DNA of 64,000 nucleotides, from contig NZ_CP034448.1 of assembly GCF_003952465.1 (NCBI RefSeq), forward strand, positions 4,689,001 through 4,753,000, in the 5' to 3' direction. Positions 1 through 9,670 of the stretch are shown in pieces; the stretch's first letter is position 1, and every line of letters starts with the position of its first letter. The notes below the pieces were generated by a model. That model was given only the letters and a program-made list of their open reading frames with translations, was not told the DNA's origin and did no database searches. Both the position numbers and the translations under genes were made by a program. This stretch comes from Mesorhizobium sp. M1B.F.Ca.ET.045.04.1.1. GTDB taxonomy: Bacteria; Pseudomonadota; Alphaproteobacteria; Rhizobiales; Rhizobiaceae.

Positions 1-47
1 GCCGAAGCTATATAGCGGCGGACCAACCGGCCCGCTTTGGGCGACAT
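1..47 (-). CDS. Possible 5' end of the next gene, cut by the window edge
   Basis: An ATG at 47 opens a frame that reads MSPKAGRLVRRYIAS and runs off the left edge without a stop. It follows the permease gene on the same strand, so it could be the next gene of that transporter operon. No convincing ribosome binding site is visible and fifteen residues are too few to name a family. Confidence 0.25.
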   Translation of the reverse strand, partial: MSPKAGRLVRRYIAS

Positions 48-72
48 GCGTGAGGTGTCGGTCGAGTCCTCG

Positions 73-990
73 CTATTTCACCGAGCCCGCCGTCATGCCC
101 ATGATGAGATAACGCTCGAGCGCGATGCCGATGATTGCCAGCGGCGCAATCGCCGCCGTGGCAAGGGCTGCCATCGACCACCAGTTGATGCCTTGCGAGC
201 CGGTCTGGCTCGCCACCATGACGGGGATGGTCTTGGCATCGGTCGAGGTGAGAAGGGCAGCGAAGAAATACTCGTTCCAGCAGAGCACCATAGCCAGGAT
301 GAAAGCGGCGACCATACCGGGAAGCGCGATCGGCATGACGATGCGGAAGAAGGCGCCCCAGATCGACAAGCCGTCGACCAGCGCCGCCTCCTCAAGCTCG
401 ACGGGAATGGAGTTGAACTGGTCGCGCATGATCCAGATGACGATCGGCAGCACCATCAGCGTGTAGAGGAGCACGAGCCCGATGCGTGTGTCGAGCAGCG
501 CCACTTCCCGGTAGAGCACCAGGAAAGGCAGCGCCAGCACGACCGGCGGCAGGATCAGCTGCGACAGGAAGAAGAAGGATATGTCCTCGTTCTTGAACCA
601 GGCGAAGTGATAGCGGTAGCGGGTGAGGCCGTAGGCGGCGAGGCTGCCGATGACAATGGCGAGGCTCGATGCGCCGACCGAGGTGATGACCGAATTCATG
701 AAGCGCTTGAGGAATTCGTCGCGCACGGTCGAGGTCTGGAAGATCGAATCCGGCGACAGGCCGAGCGAGCGCCAGCCTTTCCAGTCGGGCTGGAAGTCGA
801 CAAAGGGGATGAGGTGCCCTTGCGTGACGTCGACCGCGGATTTGAAGGAGGTGGTGATGGTCCAGTAGATCGGGAACAGGCAGACGAAGGACCAGAACAC
901 CAGCGCGCCATAGATGAAGACGCGGCTGGTGATGAAGCCCGCCGGTGAGCGGATCTCGGAAACGGTGTAGTCGGTGGTCTGGACGCTCAT
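73..990 (-). CDS. Sugar ABC transporter permease, MalG type
   Basis: 305 residues, the usual size for a MalG-like inner-membrane permease. About six hydrophobic segments are visible, and the cytoplasmic EAA loop (EEAALVDG, about residue 200) that docks on the ATPase is intact. It starts 8 bases after the stop of the MalF-type permease, so the two are co-transcribed and should form a heterodimeric channel with the binding protein upstream. The ATP-binding subunit is encoded divergently at 4168-5226. The substrate cannot be read from the permease. The neighbouring mutarotase and ribokinase suggest a monosaccharide. Confidence 0.9.
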   Translation of the reverse strand: MSVQTTDYTVSEIRSPAGFITSRVFIYGALVFWSFVCLFPIYWTITTSFKSAVDVTQGHLIPFVDFQPDWKGWRSLGLSPDSIFQTSTVRDEFLKRFMNSVITSVGASSLAIVIGSLAAYGLTRYRYHFAWFKNEDISFFFLSQLILPPVVLALPFLVLYREVALLDTRIGLVLLYTLMVLPIVIWIMRDQFNSIPVELEEAALVDGLSIWGAFFRIVMPIALPGMVAAFILAMVLCWNEYFFAALLTSTDAKTIPVMVASQTGSQGINWWSMAALATAAIAPLAIIGIALERYLIMGMTAGSVK

Positions 991-998
991 GATGCCGC

Positions 999-2144
999 TC
1001 AGTTGACGTTGCGCACGAAGCGGCTGGCGAGCTTCAGCAGCCAGGTGACGAACACGATGATGATGACGAGATAGGCCATGGCCAGCATGGTGCCGTAGCC
1101 GACATTCGAGCGGTCGCGATACTCGCGGTAGATGAAGCTCGAAACGGAATCGGTGGCGCCGCCGGGGCCGCCGGACGTCACCGTGATGATGATGTCGGCA
1201 AGCTTGAGCTTGAAGATGATGCGCAGGATCACCGCGGTCACCGACACCGGAAGCATCAGCGGGAAGGTTACCTGCCAGAAGGTCTGCCAGGTATTTGCGC
1301 CATCGACGCGAGCCGCCTCGATCACCTCGCGCGACATGGCCTGCAGGCCGGCGAGCAGCATGATCATCATGAACGGGATGAAGGTCCAGGCGTCGAGCAC
1401 CATGATCGAGATGCGCGCGATGACCGGGTCAGAGAAGAAAGCGGGATTGTCCCAGCCGAGATGCCGCGCCAGCGTCGCCGCCGGTCCGAAGCGGTATTCC
1501 ATCAGCGACTTGCCGATCATCCAGGAAACCGCGACCGGCGACAGCATCAGCGGCAGCAGGAAGACCACGCGGAAGAATTTCCTGGCGCGGATCTGCGCGT
1601 TGAGCAGCAGCGCCAATCCGAAGGCGATGACATATTCGACCAGAACCGCCAGCACATAGAGCACCATGTTGAACAGCGCATTGCGGTAGTAGGGGTCGCC
1701 CAGCATCTGCCAGAAATTGTCGAGCCCGTTGAACCTGCGGCCGGAAAAGGAGCTGAGGTTCCAGTCGGTCAGCGCGATATAGAAGCCGAACAGCGTCGGG
1801 AAGATCACCATGGCAATGGTGAAGAGCAGCGCCGGCAGCAGGAACAGCGCGCGCTGGCCGTCCTCGCCGCGTGTCAGCACCTGCCAGGCGCCAAGTGCTA
1901 CGCCCCACAGCACATAGGCGTAGACCACGGGGCGCCAAGTATAGAAGCCGACCGTGTCGACTTCGGTCTTGTAGAGGATCTGCATCACGATCGCCGCCAG
2001 CAGCACGAGCGTCGCGGCAGTCAGCAGAGCCCAGCCGAGGCGCTTGCGGCCGGGCGGGATCAGATCGGCCGCTGTGGAATTTGCCGGCCACGCATTGGCG
2101 GTCGAAGTCTGGTCAGCCACGCCTGTCGCCTCTTGCTCAACCAC
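999..2144 (-). CDS. Sugar ABC transporter permease, MalF type
   Basis: 381 residues, longer than most such permeases because of an N-terminal extension of about 90 residues with two extra hydrophobic segments before the conserved core. The EAA loop (EAARVDGA) is present about two thirds along. It lies between the binding-protein gene and the MalG-type permease in one operon. The 69-base gap before it holds a strong hairpin that probably lowers its expression relative to the binding protein. Family membership is clear; the transported sugar is not. Confidence 0.9.
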   Translation of the reverse strand: MVEQEATGVADQTSTANAWPANSTAADLIPPGRKRLGWALLTAATLVLLAAIVMQILYKTEVDTVGFYTWRPVVYAYVLWGVALGAWQVLTRGEDGQRALFLLPALLFTIAMVIFPTLFGFYIALTDWNLSSFSGRRFNGLDNFWQMLGDPYYRNALFNMVLYVLAVLVEYVIAFGLALLLNAQIRARKFFRVVFLLPLMLSPVAVSWMIGKSLMEYRFGPAATLARHLGWDNPAFFSDPVIARISIMVLDAWTFIPFMMIMLLAGLQAMSREVIEAARVDGANTWQTFWQVTFPLMLPVSVTAVILRIIFKLKLADIIITVTSGGPGGATDSVSSFIYREYRDRSNVGYGTMLAMAYLVIIIVFVTWLLKLASRFVRNVN

Positions 2145-2165
2145 CGGCCAGAGCCGGTCAACATA

Positions 2166-2194
2166 CGGCCCGGCGACGAGCTGTCGCCGGGCCG
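2166..2194 (-). promoter_or_regulatory. Strong intercistronic hairpin after the binding-protein gene
   Basis: CGGCCCGGCGAC and GTCGCCGGGCCG form a perfect 12-bp stem with a 5-base loop. It lies between the stop of the binding-protein gene (2214) and the permease start (2144). There is no T-run, so it is more likely an mRNA-stabilising or partial-attenuation element than a full terminator. Confidence 0.65.
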
Positions 2195-2213
2195 CGACTT
2201 CTCCTGAGACAGC

Positions 2214-3890
2214 CTACATGCCGAGGGAGGCTTTGTAGAGCTTGATCTGGTTCTCGCGGCCGATCTGGTCGGTCAGTTTCTCCCAGGCGGCAGCGATCGC
2301 GTCGGCCCCTTCCTGCGCCTTCATCTTGCCGGCGAAGGTGTTGGCCAGGATGTCCTCGGCGGCGCTGTAATACTGGAAGATGCCGGGGATGCGCGGCTCG
2401 ATCGCCGCGTTCGGATGGTTATAAGAGTCGCCTTCCGACTTCAGATACGAGCTGATGAAGGCCTCGTCATAGCCGGCCGCCACCCATTCCGGAATGTTGA
2501 AATGGGAGTTGCGGTAGGGCTGGAAGCCCGATGGATAGGCCGCGCACCACAGCGACAAATCCTTGCCGCCGAGATGGGCCGCCGCCGACCATGCCGCCTT
2601 CTTCTTCTTCTCGTCGCTGTCGACGCGGGCCATGACATATACACCCCAGCCCAGATAGGCGCAGTTCGGCGCATAATTCGGTCCGCTGGCGAGCTTGTCC
2701 CACTTACCGGTCTTCGAATTATAGACGTCGTCCGATCCCGGCAGGATCGAGAAGCCGGTCACGTCGCCAACGACCGAGGAGTCGTTGGTCTTGACGTTCG
2801 AGCCGACGTCTCCCCACCAAGCTACCATCGAACCTGTGCCGCCAAGGAACTGGCTGAACGCAGTCTGGTTCGGGTCGGCATTGATTTGATCCTGCGGCTC
2901 GGAAGGCAGCGCGTCGATCACATCCTGAATCGCCCGCACCCAGGCCGGGTTATTCACCCGCGGCTTCATTGTGTCCGGATCGAACAGCCATGCCTTGTCG
3001 TCGGGGTGCTTGGCATAGGCGCTGGCGCGGCTGCCGAGGAAGTAGAAGCCGAAGCCGCCCCAGGGCTTGGGCGCGTCGAGGTAGCCATAGACGTCCTGGC
3101 CTTTCACCTGCTTGCCCTTGAGGAACTTGGTCACGGCCTGCACCTGCTGCCAGGTCTTCGGCACGCCCCATTCCGCCAGGCCTGCCTTGTCGCCGGAGTC
3201 GGCTTTCCAGGCTGCCGCCAGATCGGCGTCGGAGAACACGTCGGTGCGGTAGTTGAAATTATGAGTATCGCCGTCGACGGTCACGCGATACTGCTTGCCG
3301 TTCCAGGTGCCGACAGGCGGCTTGAGGTACGCCACCAGGTCATCCATGTCGATCTGCTTCTTGACCCAGTCCGGCATTTCGGAAGTGAGGCCCTTGCCGC
3401 AGACATCGCCTTCGAAGGGCGCGCCCATCTCCAGGATATCGAAATCGATCGTATTGGTTGCGATGGCTTGTTGCAGGCGTGGATTGTAGTCGGCCTGTGC
3501 CAGATCGATCCAATTGATCTTGGCGCCGGTGTAAGCTTCCCACGGCTTCAGGAAACCGCGGAACAGCACGTTATGCAGGTTCTGGTTGTTGAGGCCCATG
3601 AAGGTGAGTTCGACGCCGGCGAATTCACCTTCCTTGACGTTGGCCTTGGTCGCTTCCAGGCAAAGTTCGCCGACTTTCTGGAAGTCGGCATCCGTCGGCT
3701 GGCCCTTGCCGACGCCCGGTATCTGCAGAAGTTTCGCGCGCAGATCGTCGGCCGCAGCAGCCGGCCTCGTCAGCGCGCCGAGCCCGGCGCCGGACGCCGC
3801 GGCGAGCGCGGCCATGCTGGCGGCGCCCTTCAACAAATCGCGGCGGGTCGCCCCGGCGCGCACTAGTTTTTCGTAAAGATCGACTCTCAT
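2214..3890 (-). CDS. Extracellular solute-binding protein (family 1), Tat-exported
   Basis: 558 residues. The N-terminus carries a twin-arginine signal (TRRDLLKG, RR at residues 16-17), a hydrophobic stretch and an Ala-rich cleavage region near residue 45, so the protein should be folded before export to the periplasm. The body is of the large family-1 binding-protein type (maltose/polyol class), longer than the usual 400-450 residues. First gene of the operon with the two permeases. The upstream region shared with the ATPase gene contains a LacI-like operator. The ligand is probably a sugar or polyol; nothing in the sequence fixes it. Confidence 0.88.
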   Translation of the reverse strand: MRVDLYEKLVRAGATRRDLLKGAASMAALAAASGAGLGALTRPAAAADDLRAKLLQIPGVGKGQPTDADFQKVGELCLEATKANVKEGEFAGVELTFMGLNNQNLHNVLFRGFLKPWEAYTGAKINWIDLAQADYNPRLQQAIATNTIDFDILEMGAPFEGDVCGKGLTSEMPDWVKKQIDMDDLVAYLKPPVGTWNGKQYRVTVDGDTHNFNYRTDVFSDADLAAAWKADSGDKAGLAEWGVPKTWQQVQAVTKFLKGKQVKGQDVYGYLDAPKPWGGFGFYFLGSRASAYAKHPDDKAWLFDPDTMKPRVNNPAWVRAIQDVIDALPSEPQDQINADPNQTAFSQFLGGTGSMVAWWGDVGSNVKTNDSSVVGDVTGFSILPGSDDVYNSKTGKWDKLASGPNYAPNCAYLGWGVYVMARVDSDEKKKKAAWSAAAHLGGKDLSLWCAAYPSGFQPYRNSHFNIPEWVAAGYDEAFISSYLKSEGDSYNHPNAAIEPRIPGIFQYYSAAEDILANTFAGKMKAQEGADAIAAAWEKLTDQIGRENQIKLYKASLGM

Positions 3891-4063
3891 CTCAAGGTTC
3901 CTCCCAGAACTTCAGTCGCGAATTGAATTGCCAATCTCGTACGCCGAAACGTCTGTGGTTCTCCTATACCATAGGGGGACGTGGGACCCCACCCTGCGTC
4001 GCCTGGAACTCCGATTTTCCGGGACAGGGACCGGCTGTCGGATTGGCACTCGCAACTATTCGC

Positions 4064-4075
4064 GTAATCGATTAC
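4064..4075. promoter_or_regulatory. Candidate LacI-family operator between divergent transporter genes
   Basis: GTAATCGATTAC is a perfect 12-bp palindrome with the central CG typical of LacI-family operators. It sits in the 277-base divergent region between the binding-protein gene (start 3890) and the ATPase gene (start 4168), where one site could control both units. No LacI-type regulator is encoded in the window. Confidence 0.5.
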
Positions 4076-4167
4076 CTTGTCAACAAGAATGGCTTTTTAT
4101 CTATAAGATACCGACTTGCCCTTGCCGTTGGCAATGGCTAGCTTCACCGAAAAAGATAGGGGAGACG

Positions 4168-5226
<1,059 letters not shown>

Positions 5227-5234
5227 AGCCTTAC

Positions 5235-5277
5235 GCAATTCCGGACGGAAAACCGCTCACACTTTTCCTGGAATTGC
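5235..5277. repeat. Rhizobial-type palindromic intergenic repeat
   Basis: Arms GCAATTCC and GGAATTGC enclose a conserved centre (cggaaaaccgctcacactt). A related element with the same arms and a similar core lies at 48620-48661. It sits between the ATPase and mutarotase genes and may form a hairpin in their shared mRNA. Confidence 0.6.
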
Positions 5278-5310
5278 TCCAGACCGCAAACAGACTTCCA
5301 AGAGGAAACC

Positions 5311-5763
5311 ATGCTCAAAGGGATCAATCCGCTGCTCAATGCCGACGTGCTCCAGGCGCTGCGGGCGATGGGCCACGGCGACGACCTGATCATCGCCGAC
5401 ACCAATTTCCCATCCGACTCCGTTGCCAAGCAGACCGTGCTCGGCAAGCTGCTGCGCATCGATGCGCCGGCGGCCGAGGTGGCGAAGGCGGTTCTGTCGC
5501 TTTATCCGCTGGACAGCTTCGTCAACGACGCGGCCGCCCGAATGGAGATCGTCGGCAAGCCGAACGAGATCCCGCCGGTGCAGAAGGAGGTGCAGAAGGA
5601 GATCGATGCGGCCGAGGGCAAGGCTTGGCCGATGATCTCGATCGAACGCTACGCCTTCTACGAGCGCGCCAAGAAGGCCTACTGCGTCATCCAGACAGGC
5701 GAACGCCGCTTCTATGGCTGCTTCGCCTTCCGCAAGGGCGTCATTCCGCCGGACGCGGAGTAG
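5311..5763 (+). CDS. RbsD/FucU family sugar mutarotase
   Basis: 150 residues, the normal length of the family, which interconverts anomers of ribose or fucose in the cytoplasm. The N-terminal MGHGDDLIIADTNFP segment carries the conserved His and Asp of the active site. The tail with RYAFYERAKKAYCV is closer to FucU (L-fucose mutarotase) than to RbsD. AGAGGAAACC precedes the start. It lies 4 bases before the ribokinase gene and after the transporter ATPase, which fits uptake, anomer interconversion and phosphorylation of one sugar. The exact substrate is open. Confidence 0.88.
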   Translation: MLKGINPLLNADVLQALRAMGHGDDLIIADTNFPSDSVAKQTVLGKLLRIDAPAAEVAKAVLSLYPLDSFVNDAAARMEIVGKPNEIPPVQKEVQKEIDAAEGKAWPMISIERYAFYERAKKAYCVIQTGERRFYGCFAFRKGVIPPDAE

Positions 5764-5767
5764 GGAT

Positions 5768-6697
5768 ATGGCCGCCGGCAAGCCCGTCGTTATCCTGGGT
5801 GTCTTCGTCGCCGACACCGCCTATCGCGCCGACCGCCAGCCGCGCATGGGCGAGACGATCCTCGGCAACTCGTTCAAGCTCGGGCCGGGCGGCAAGGGCT
5901 CGAACCAGGCCGTGGCCGCCGGCAAGCTCGGTGCCGACATCACTTTCCTGACGAGGCTCGGCGTCGATGCTTTCGCCGACATGGCCAGGCAGACCTGGAA
6001 AGCAGCGGGCGTGAAAAGCGCCGCGATCGAAACGCCGGACAGCTACACGGGCGCGGCCTACATTTTTGTGGAAGAGGGCAGCGGCAACAACGCCATCATC
6101 GTCAGTCCGGGTGCGGCTATGCTGATCTCGCCCACCGATATAGAGGCGCATGCCAGCCTGATCCGCTCGGCCGGTGTCTTCGTTACCCAACTCGAGCAGC
6201 CGATCGACGCAGCATTGAAGGCACTTGAGGTCGCGCGCGGGGCAGGGGTGACGACGATCCTCAATCCAGCGCCGGCAGCCAGCCTGCCGGAGCGCATCTA
6301 CACGCTCTGCGACTACGTCACGCCCAACGAGTCCGAGGCCGAAGGACTGACCGGCATCACAGTCTCGTCGATCGACGATGCGCGCCGCGCCGCCGACAAT
6401 CTGCTGGCGAAAGGGGTCGGCACCGTTATCGTGACGCTTGGCGAGAAGGGCGCGCTGCTGCACACCAAGGACCGTTCCGACCATGTCGGCGCCGTCAATG
6501 CCGGCCCGGTGGTCGAGACCACCGGAGCGGGCGACGCCTTCAATGGCGGCCTGGCGGCAGCACTTGCGAAAGGGATCGAGCCGCTTGAGGCGGTGCGCTT
6601 TGCCTGCGCCGTCGCTGGTATTTCGGTGACGCGCCCGGGGACAGCGCCCTCCATGCCGACGCTCCGGGAAGTCGAGGCGCTGCTGGCGAGGGCTTGA
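5768..6697 (+). CDS. rbsK: PfkB-family kinase, probable ribokinase
   Basis: 309 residues. The N-terminal PfkB signature is seen as GPGGKGSNQAVAAGKLG and the C-terminal one as TTGAGDAFNGG with the catalytic Asp, the pattern of ribokinases. The start at 5768 is chosen because it lies 4 bases after the mutarotase stop with GGGA just before it and begins at the conserved N-terminus. It should phosphorylate the incoming sugar. With a FucU-like neighbour the substrate may not be ribose, so the symbol names the family. A short hairpin (GGCTTC/GAAGCC, 6703-6718) follows the stop. Confidence 0.85.
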   Translation: MAAGKPVVILGVFVADTAYRADRQPRMGETILGNSFKLGPGGKGSNQAVAAGKLGADITFLTRLGVDAFADMARQTWKAAGVKSAAIETPDSYTGAAYIFVEEGSGNNAIIVSPGAAMLISPTDIEAHASLIRSAGVFVTQLEQPIDAALKALEVARGAGVTTILNPAPAASLPERIYTLCDYVTPNESEAEGLTGITVSSIDDARRAADNLLAKGVGTVIVTLGEKGALLHTKDRSDHVGAVNAGPVVETTGAGDAFNGGLAAALAKGIEPLEAVRFACAVAGISVTRPGTAPSMPTLREVEALLARA

Positions 6698-6807
6698 AGA
6701 CTGGCTTCGGCTGAAGCCTGCGAGATCTCACCGCCCGGAACGCAAGCGATGCGAGCGCGTTCACTGTCTTGACCAACCACAAGGCAGCCCGGTTCCGGAA
6801 CGGCGCG

Positions 6808-6906
6808 ATGAAAAAGCCCTATGAAAAGCCTACGCTCGTAAAGCGCGAGAAGCTCACCGCGCGAACCGCCCAGATCGTCGCCTCCGGCGTCATATTGGGC
6901 GAGTAA
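6808..6906 (+). CDS. Very small ORF resembling a RiPP precursor (YxxPxL leader)
   Basis: 32 codons, starting MKKPYEKPTLVKREKL and ending VASGVILGE. Y5, P8 and L10 form the YxxPxL motif used by PqqD-like recognition proteins of lasso-peptide systems, and T20 falls where the conserved leader Thr would be. The conserved Gly (here E14) is absent. The putative core of 11 residues begins with Q, and its only acidic residue is the last one, so a classic lasso ring is unlikely. Similar short rhizobial peptides are annotated as putative RiPP precursors (recollection, not checked). GGAAC lies 8 bases upstream. No maturation enzymes are encoded nearby. Confidence 0.5.
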   Translation: MKKPYEKPTLVKREKLTARTAQIVASGVILGE

Positions 6907-6927
6907 GCCAGAAAGACGGGATGCTGC

Positions 6928-7131
6928 TCAAAGGATCTTGCTGGTCAGTTCCAGCTTCGTCGTTGCGCCTTGCTCGCTGCCGGGCATATGCACGACACGC
7001 AGAACGCGAAGGTCCATATTTGATCCTTCGACGGGCATGGATACGCTTTCACCCACCCGCGGCAGTTCCTGGAACGCGAGCTCGTCCACATCCCTGGCGT
7101 CATCAATCGAAACGCGACATCTCACAGCCAT
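6928..7131 (-). CDS. Hypothetical protein, 67 residues
   Basis: Starts MAVRCRVSIDDARDV and contains an alternating charged/hydrophobic stretch (MDLRVLRVVHMP) that suggests a small beta-rich protein. A longer frame exists upstream, but the ATG at 7131 is preceded by GGGAGAG and is preferred. No signal peptide or membrane segment. It converges on the RiPP-like ORF, with 21 bases between their ends. Function not recognised. Confidence 0.55.
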   Translation of the reverse strand: MAVRCRVSIDDARDVDELAFQELPRVGESVSMPVEGSNMDLRVLRVVHMPGSEQGATTKLELTSKIL

Positions 7132-7318
7132 CTGTCTCTCCCGTTTTCGGCCCTTGGGCGGAACGAGGCAATGGCGGAATGGTTCCGGCGCAAGGACTTC
7201 GAGAGCCAGCACGATATTCGGCGCCATCAGCAACGAGCGGAGCTTCAGCGCCGTGCTCTATCTCTTTGTTTGCCCGCATTTCTGAGGCGTCAAGCGATCC
7301 CGCTTGGCTGCAGAACGC

Positions 7319-8674
7319 TCAAAGGGCCGGGCCTGGCCGAATGGCGCTGCCGTCATAAAAGCGCGACAGGCGAAAGCGGGTCAGATCGTGCCCGATCTCA
7401 TTTCCCTGGATCATGTCGGAGACGACCCGACCGATTCCCGGCCCGATGCCGAAGCCGTGACCGCTCATGCCCGTCGCGACGATAAGGCCGGCGATCGCCT
7501 GCACCCGATCCACTATGGGGACGACGTCTGGCATCGCGTCAATCATGCCTGCCCAGCTCGCCTTCAGGCGGACCGCCCCGAGCTGCGGGAACAGGCGCCT
7601 GAAATTGCGTTCGATCGCACGCAGACCGGAACGTTCGGGAGCCGGATTGAGCACCCGCATTCTTTCGAAAGGACTTTGGGAATCCGGCGCCCAGTGACGC
7701 CGCGTCGACCAGCCGTCCGGGTAATCCGCCGGCGCGGCCGGCGAATAGCGTGAGCCGAAAGGATTGGCCATGAGGGCGGGAAGGTATTTCGTTGCGTGCC
7801 GGAATGCGTCGGGCCCCAGGTAAAGCAAATGGCTGCCTCCCGGGGCCAGCGTGTATCCGCCATCCTGTCTGCGTCTGAAGGCGATATGCTCTCCTGCCGC
7901 GGCACCTGCATGGATTTCAGGCATCGGCTCCGTTGCCGCGGCGGTCGACCTGACACTGAGCTGGGGAATGGAAACGCCATGTCTTCTCAGGAACAGGGAA
8001 GACCACGCACCGCCGGCGAGCAGAACGCTGGAGGTCTCAATGTGACCCGCCTCGGTCCACACGCCGCTGACCCTGCCGGCCGAGATTTCCAAGGTTCGCG
8101 CCGCGCAATTCTCCACGATCTTGACGCCTTCGCGGGCCGCAAGCCGAGCGAGCGCGGGCACGGCCACCCAAGGCTCCGCCCGCATGTCGGAAGGTGTCGT
8201 CATCGCGCCCTTGAAACTGCCTGACATGCCTTCGATGAGACCAGCGGTTTCCTGGGCGTTCAGAAGGCGAGTATCGATCTTATGGGCGGCGGCGATCTTC
8301 ATGAATTCTTCGAAGCCGGCCATTTTGTCGTCCGAGCTTGCCAGATAGGTCACACCTGTCTGCTTCAGGCCGATGTCTTCGCCGCATTCCTCAGCCAGTT
8401 GCCGCCAGTGACGCGATGCCTCGATCACGATCGGCAGCTCATCCGCATCGCGCCCCTGCTTTCTGATCCATCCCCAGTTTCGAGAGGATTGCTCGGCCGC
8501 TATCCGCCCCTTTTCAACCAGCGTCACCGGGAAATTGCGCCGCCCAAGAAAAAGCGCCGTCGTCACGCCGATGACACCGCCGCCGATAATCACCACATCC
8601 GAACTTTTCGGCGGGGGACCGGGATATTGAATCGGGTTCGCTTCGGAGAACGGGAAAGCAGGCACGTGAGGCAT
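7319..8674 (-). CDS. FAD-dependent oxidoreductase, D-amino-acid oxidase family
   Basis: 451 residues. A Rossmann dinucleotide-binding motif (VVIIGGGVIGVTTALFLG) starts near residue 26, followed by VEKG and, near the end, ATGMSGHGFGIGPGIG, which closes the FAD site in DAO-type (DadA/SoxB/glycine-oxidase-like) enzymes. It probably oxidises an amine or N-methyl amino acid in the cytoplasm or at the membrane face. No transporter or pathway partner is adjacent, so the substrate is unknown. It appears to be transcribed alone, with a 368-base upstream region. Confidence 0.82.
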   Translation of the reverse strand: MPHVPAFPFSEANPIQYPGPPPKSSDVVIIGGGVIGVTTALFLGRRNFPVTLVEKGRIAAEQSSRNWGWIRKQGRDADELPIVIEASRHWRQLAEECGEDIGLKQTGVTYLASSDDKMAGFEEFMKIAAAHKIDTRLLNAQETAGLIEGMSGSFKGAMTTPSDMRAEPWVAVPALARLAAREGVKIVENCAARTLEISAGRVSGVWTEAGHIETSSVLLAGGAWSSLFLRRHGVSIPQLSVRSTAAATEPMPEIHAGAAAGEHIAFRRRQDGGYTLAPGGSHLLYLGPDAFRHATKYLPALMANPFGSRYSPAAPADYPDGWSTRRHWAPDSQSPFERMRVLNPAPERSGLRAIERNFRRLFPQLGAVRLKASWAGMIDAMPDVVPIVDRVQAIAGLIVATGMSGHGFGIGPGIGRVVSDMIQGNEIGHDLTRFRLSRFYDGSAIRPGPAL

Positions 8675-9042
8675 CCTGAAAAAGACGACGACAGCTATGG
8701 CCTAGTGGCAGCCAACTTTTCTTGAGGCAGTTCAGGGGAAGGTGGAGCACAGGCCGCTTAAAGCGCGTCGCGCTTTTGCGCGACATGCACTACCGAGCGG
8801 CGCCCCGTATTCGCCCAAACCGACCGGATAGCCAGCGTATGTGCAGCCACGATTCAACGCTCGATCACATCGGATAACGTTTGCGTTCCCGTCTCCAGCT
8901 CAATGCCGGGGCGCCTCTATATGTCGTCCCTGGGCCGAGAACCGCCGGCGGTGAGTGGCTGCACCGCGACACGACGCGACCGGACGGCCCATTTGGGAGG
9001 AAAAGCGGTATACCCGCTTCCTCGTCATAGGGAGATGTCATC
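8675..9042. other. Intergenic region with a short perfect hairpin
   Basis: No gene is supported in this 368-base divergent region. It holds GTCGCGC-TTTT-GCGCGAC (8767-8784), a perfect 7-bp stem flanked by TTAAAGCGC and ATGC that resembles the ends of the 102-bp repeats near 57.4 and 62.8 kb, so it may be a degenerate repeat copy. Promoters for the oxidoreductase and the secreted-protein gene must lie here, but no clear boxes were seen. Confidence 0.5.
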
Positions 9043-9435
9043 ATGCGCTCTTTCGTGCCAAAAATCATTATTGCCGCATCGGTCTTCGCGGCCATACCGC
9101 TTTCGAGCGCCTATGCGGTGCACCGTCACCACAGGGCACAGGTCGACACCATGACCACGGCATCGGTGCCGATGGACCCGCAAGCGAGAGCGGCGGTGGA
9201 GCAGTTGCTCAATGTGAGGCAGGGGATCCGTCAAGCCAGGGCGGCCGGCAAGATCACACAAGACCAGGCCCGCGACCTGATGCAGCGGGCGGATACCATC
9301 CAGCACACCGCGTCGACTTCAGGCCGTTCGAAGCTGGGGCAGATCAACGAGCTGGATCAGCGGCTTCAGAATGCCACCGGCCAGGGAACCTATATGGGTG
9401 ACGGCGCCGACGGCGGCTACTATCCGAACGGCTGA
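9043..9435 (+). CDS. Small secreted protein of unknown function
   Basis: 130 residues. Residues 1-25 form a signal peptide (RSFVPK, hydrophobic core, cleavage after SSAYA). The mature part begins with a His-rich VHRHHRAQ, has a predicted helical segment with many Ala, Arg and Gln residues, and ends GGYYPNG. GGGAGATG precedes the ATG. Probably periplasmic. No catalytic motif or partner gene is visible. It is the last gene before the AT-richer accessory patch. Confidence 0.7.
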   Translation: MRSFVPKIIIAASVFAAIPLSSAYAVHRHHRAQVDTMTTASVPMDPQARAAVEQLLNVRQGIRQARAAGKITQDQARDLMQRADTIQHTASTSGRSKLGQINELDQRLQNATGQGTYMGDGADGGYYPNG

Positions 9436-9670
9436 CGACTATACGCGCTTCACAAAATGGCTGCCGGCGTGAGCAGTGCCTTCCCGCGAGGGGGCAATCG
9501 GTGAGAAGCGCTTGACGATCAAGCCTTTCTCGACCCCACGCCGGCGCCACCGCCATTCCCAGGGATGAACTGGACGCCGGGCATTTCAAGGGCGCCCCGT
9601 AGCGACGAAACCCCAGCACTCATCGCGAAACGAATTCAGTTGGCAATAATGGAGCGGCGGGCAAAGCGGA

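Noticed and set aside
6808..7131. A complete lasso-peptide cluster
   Set aside because: Only the precursor-like ORF is present. No PqqD-like, transglutaminase-like protease or asparagine-synthetase-like cyclase gene lies nearby.
7319..8674. Assignment of the FAD oxidoreductase to D-amino-acid dehydrogenase DadA
   Set aside because: Only the general DAO fold is clear; there is no alanine racemase neighbour or other support for that substrate.
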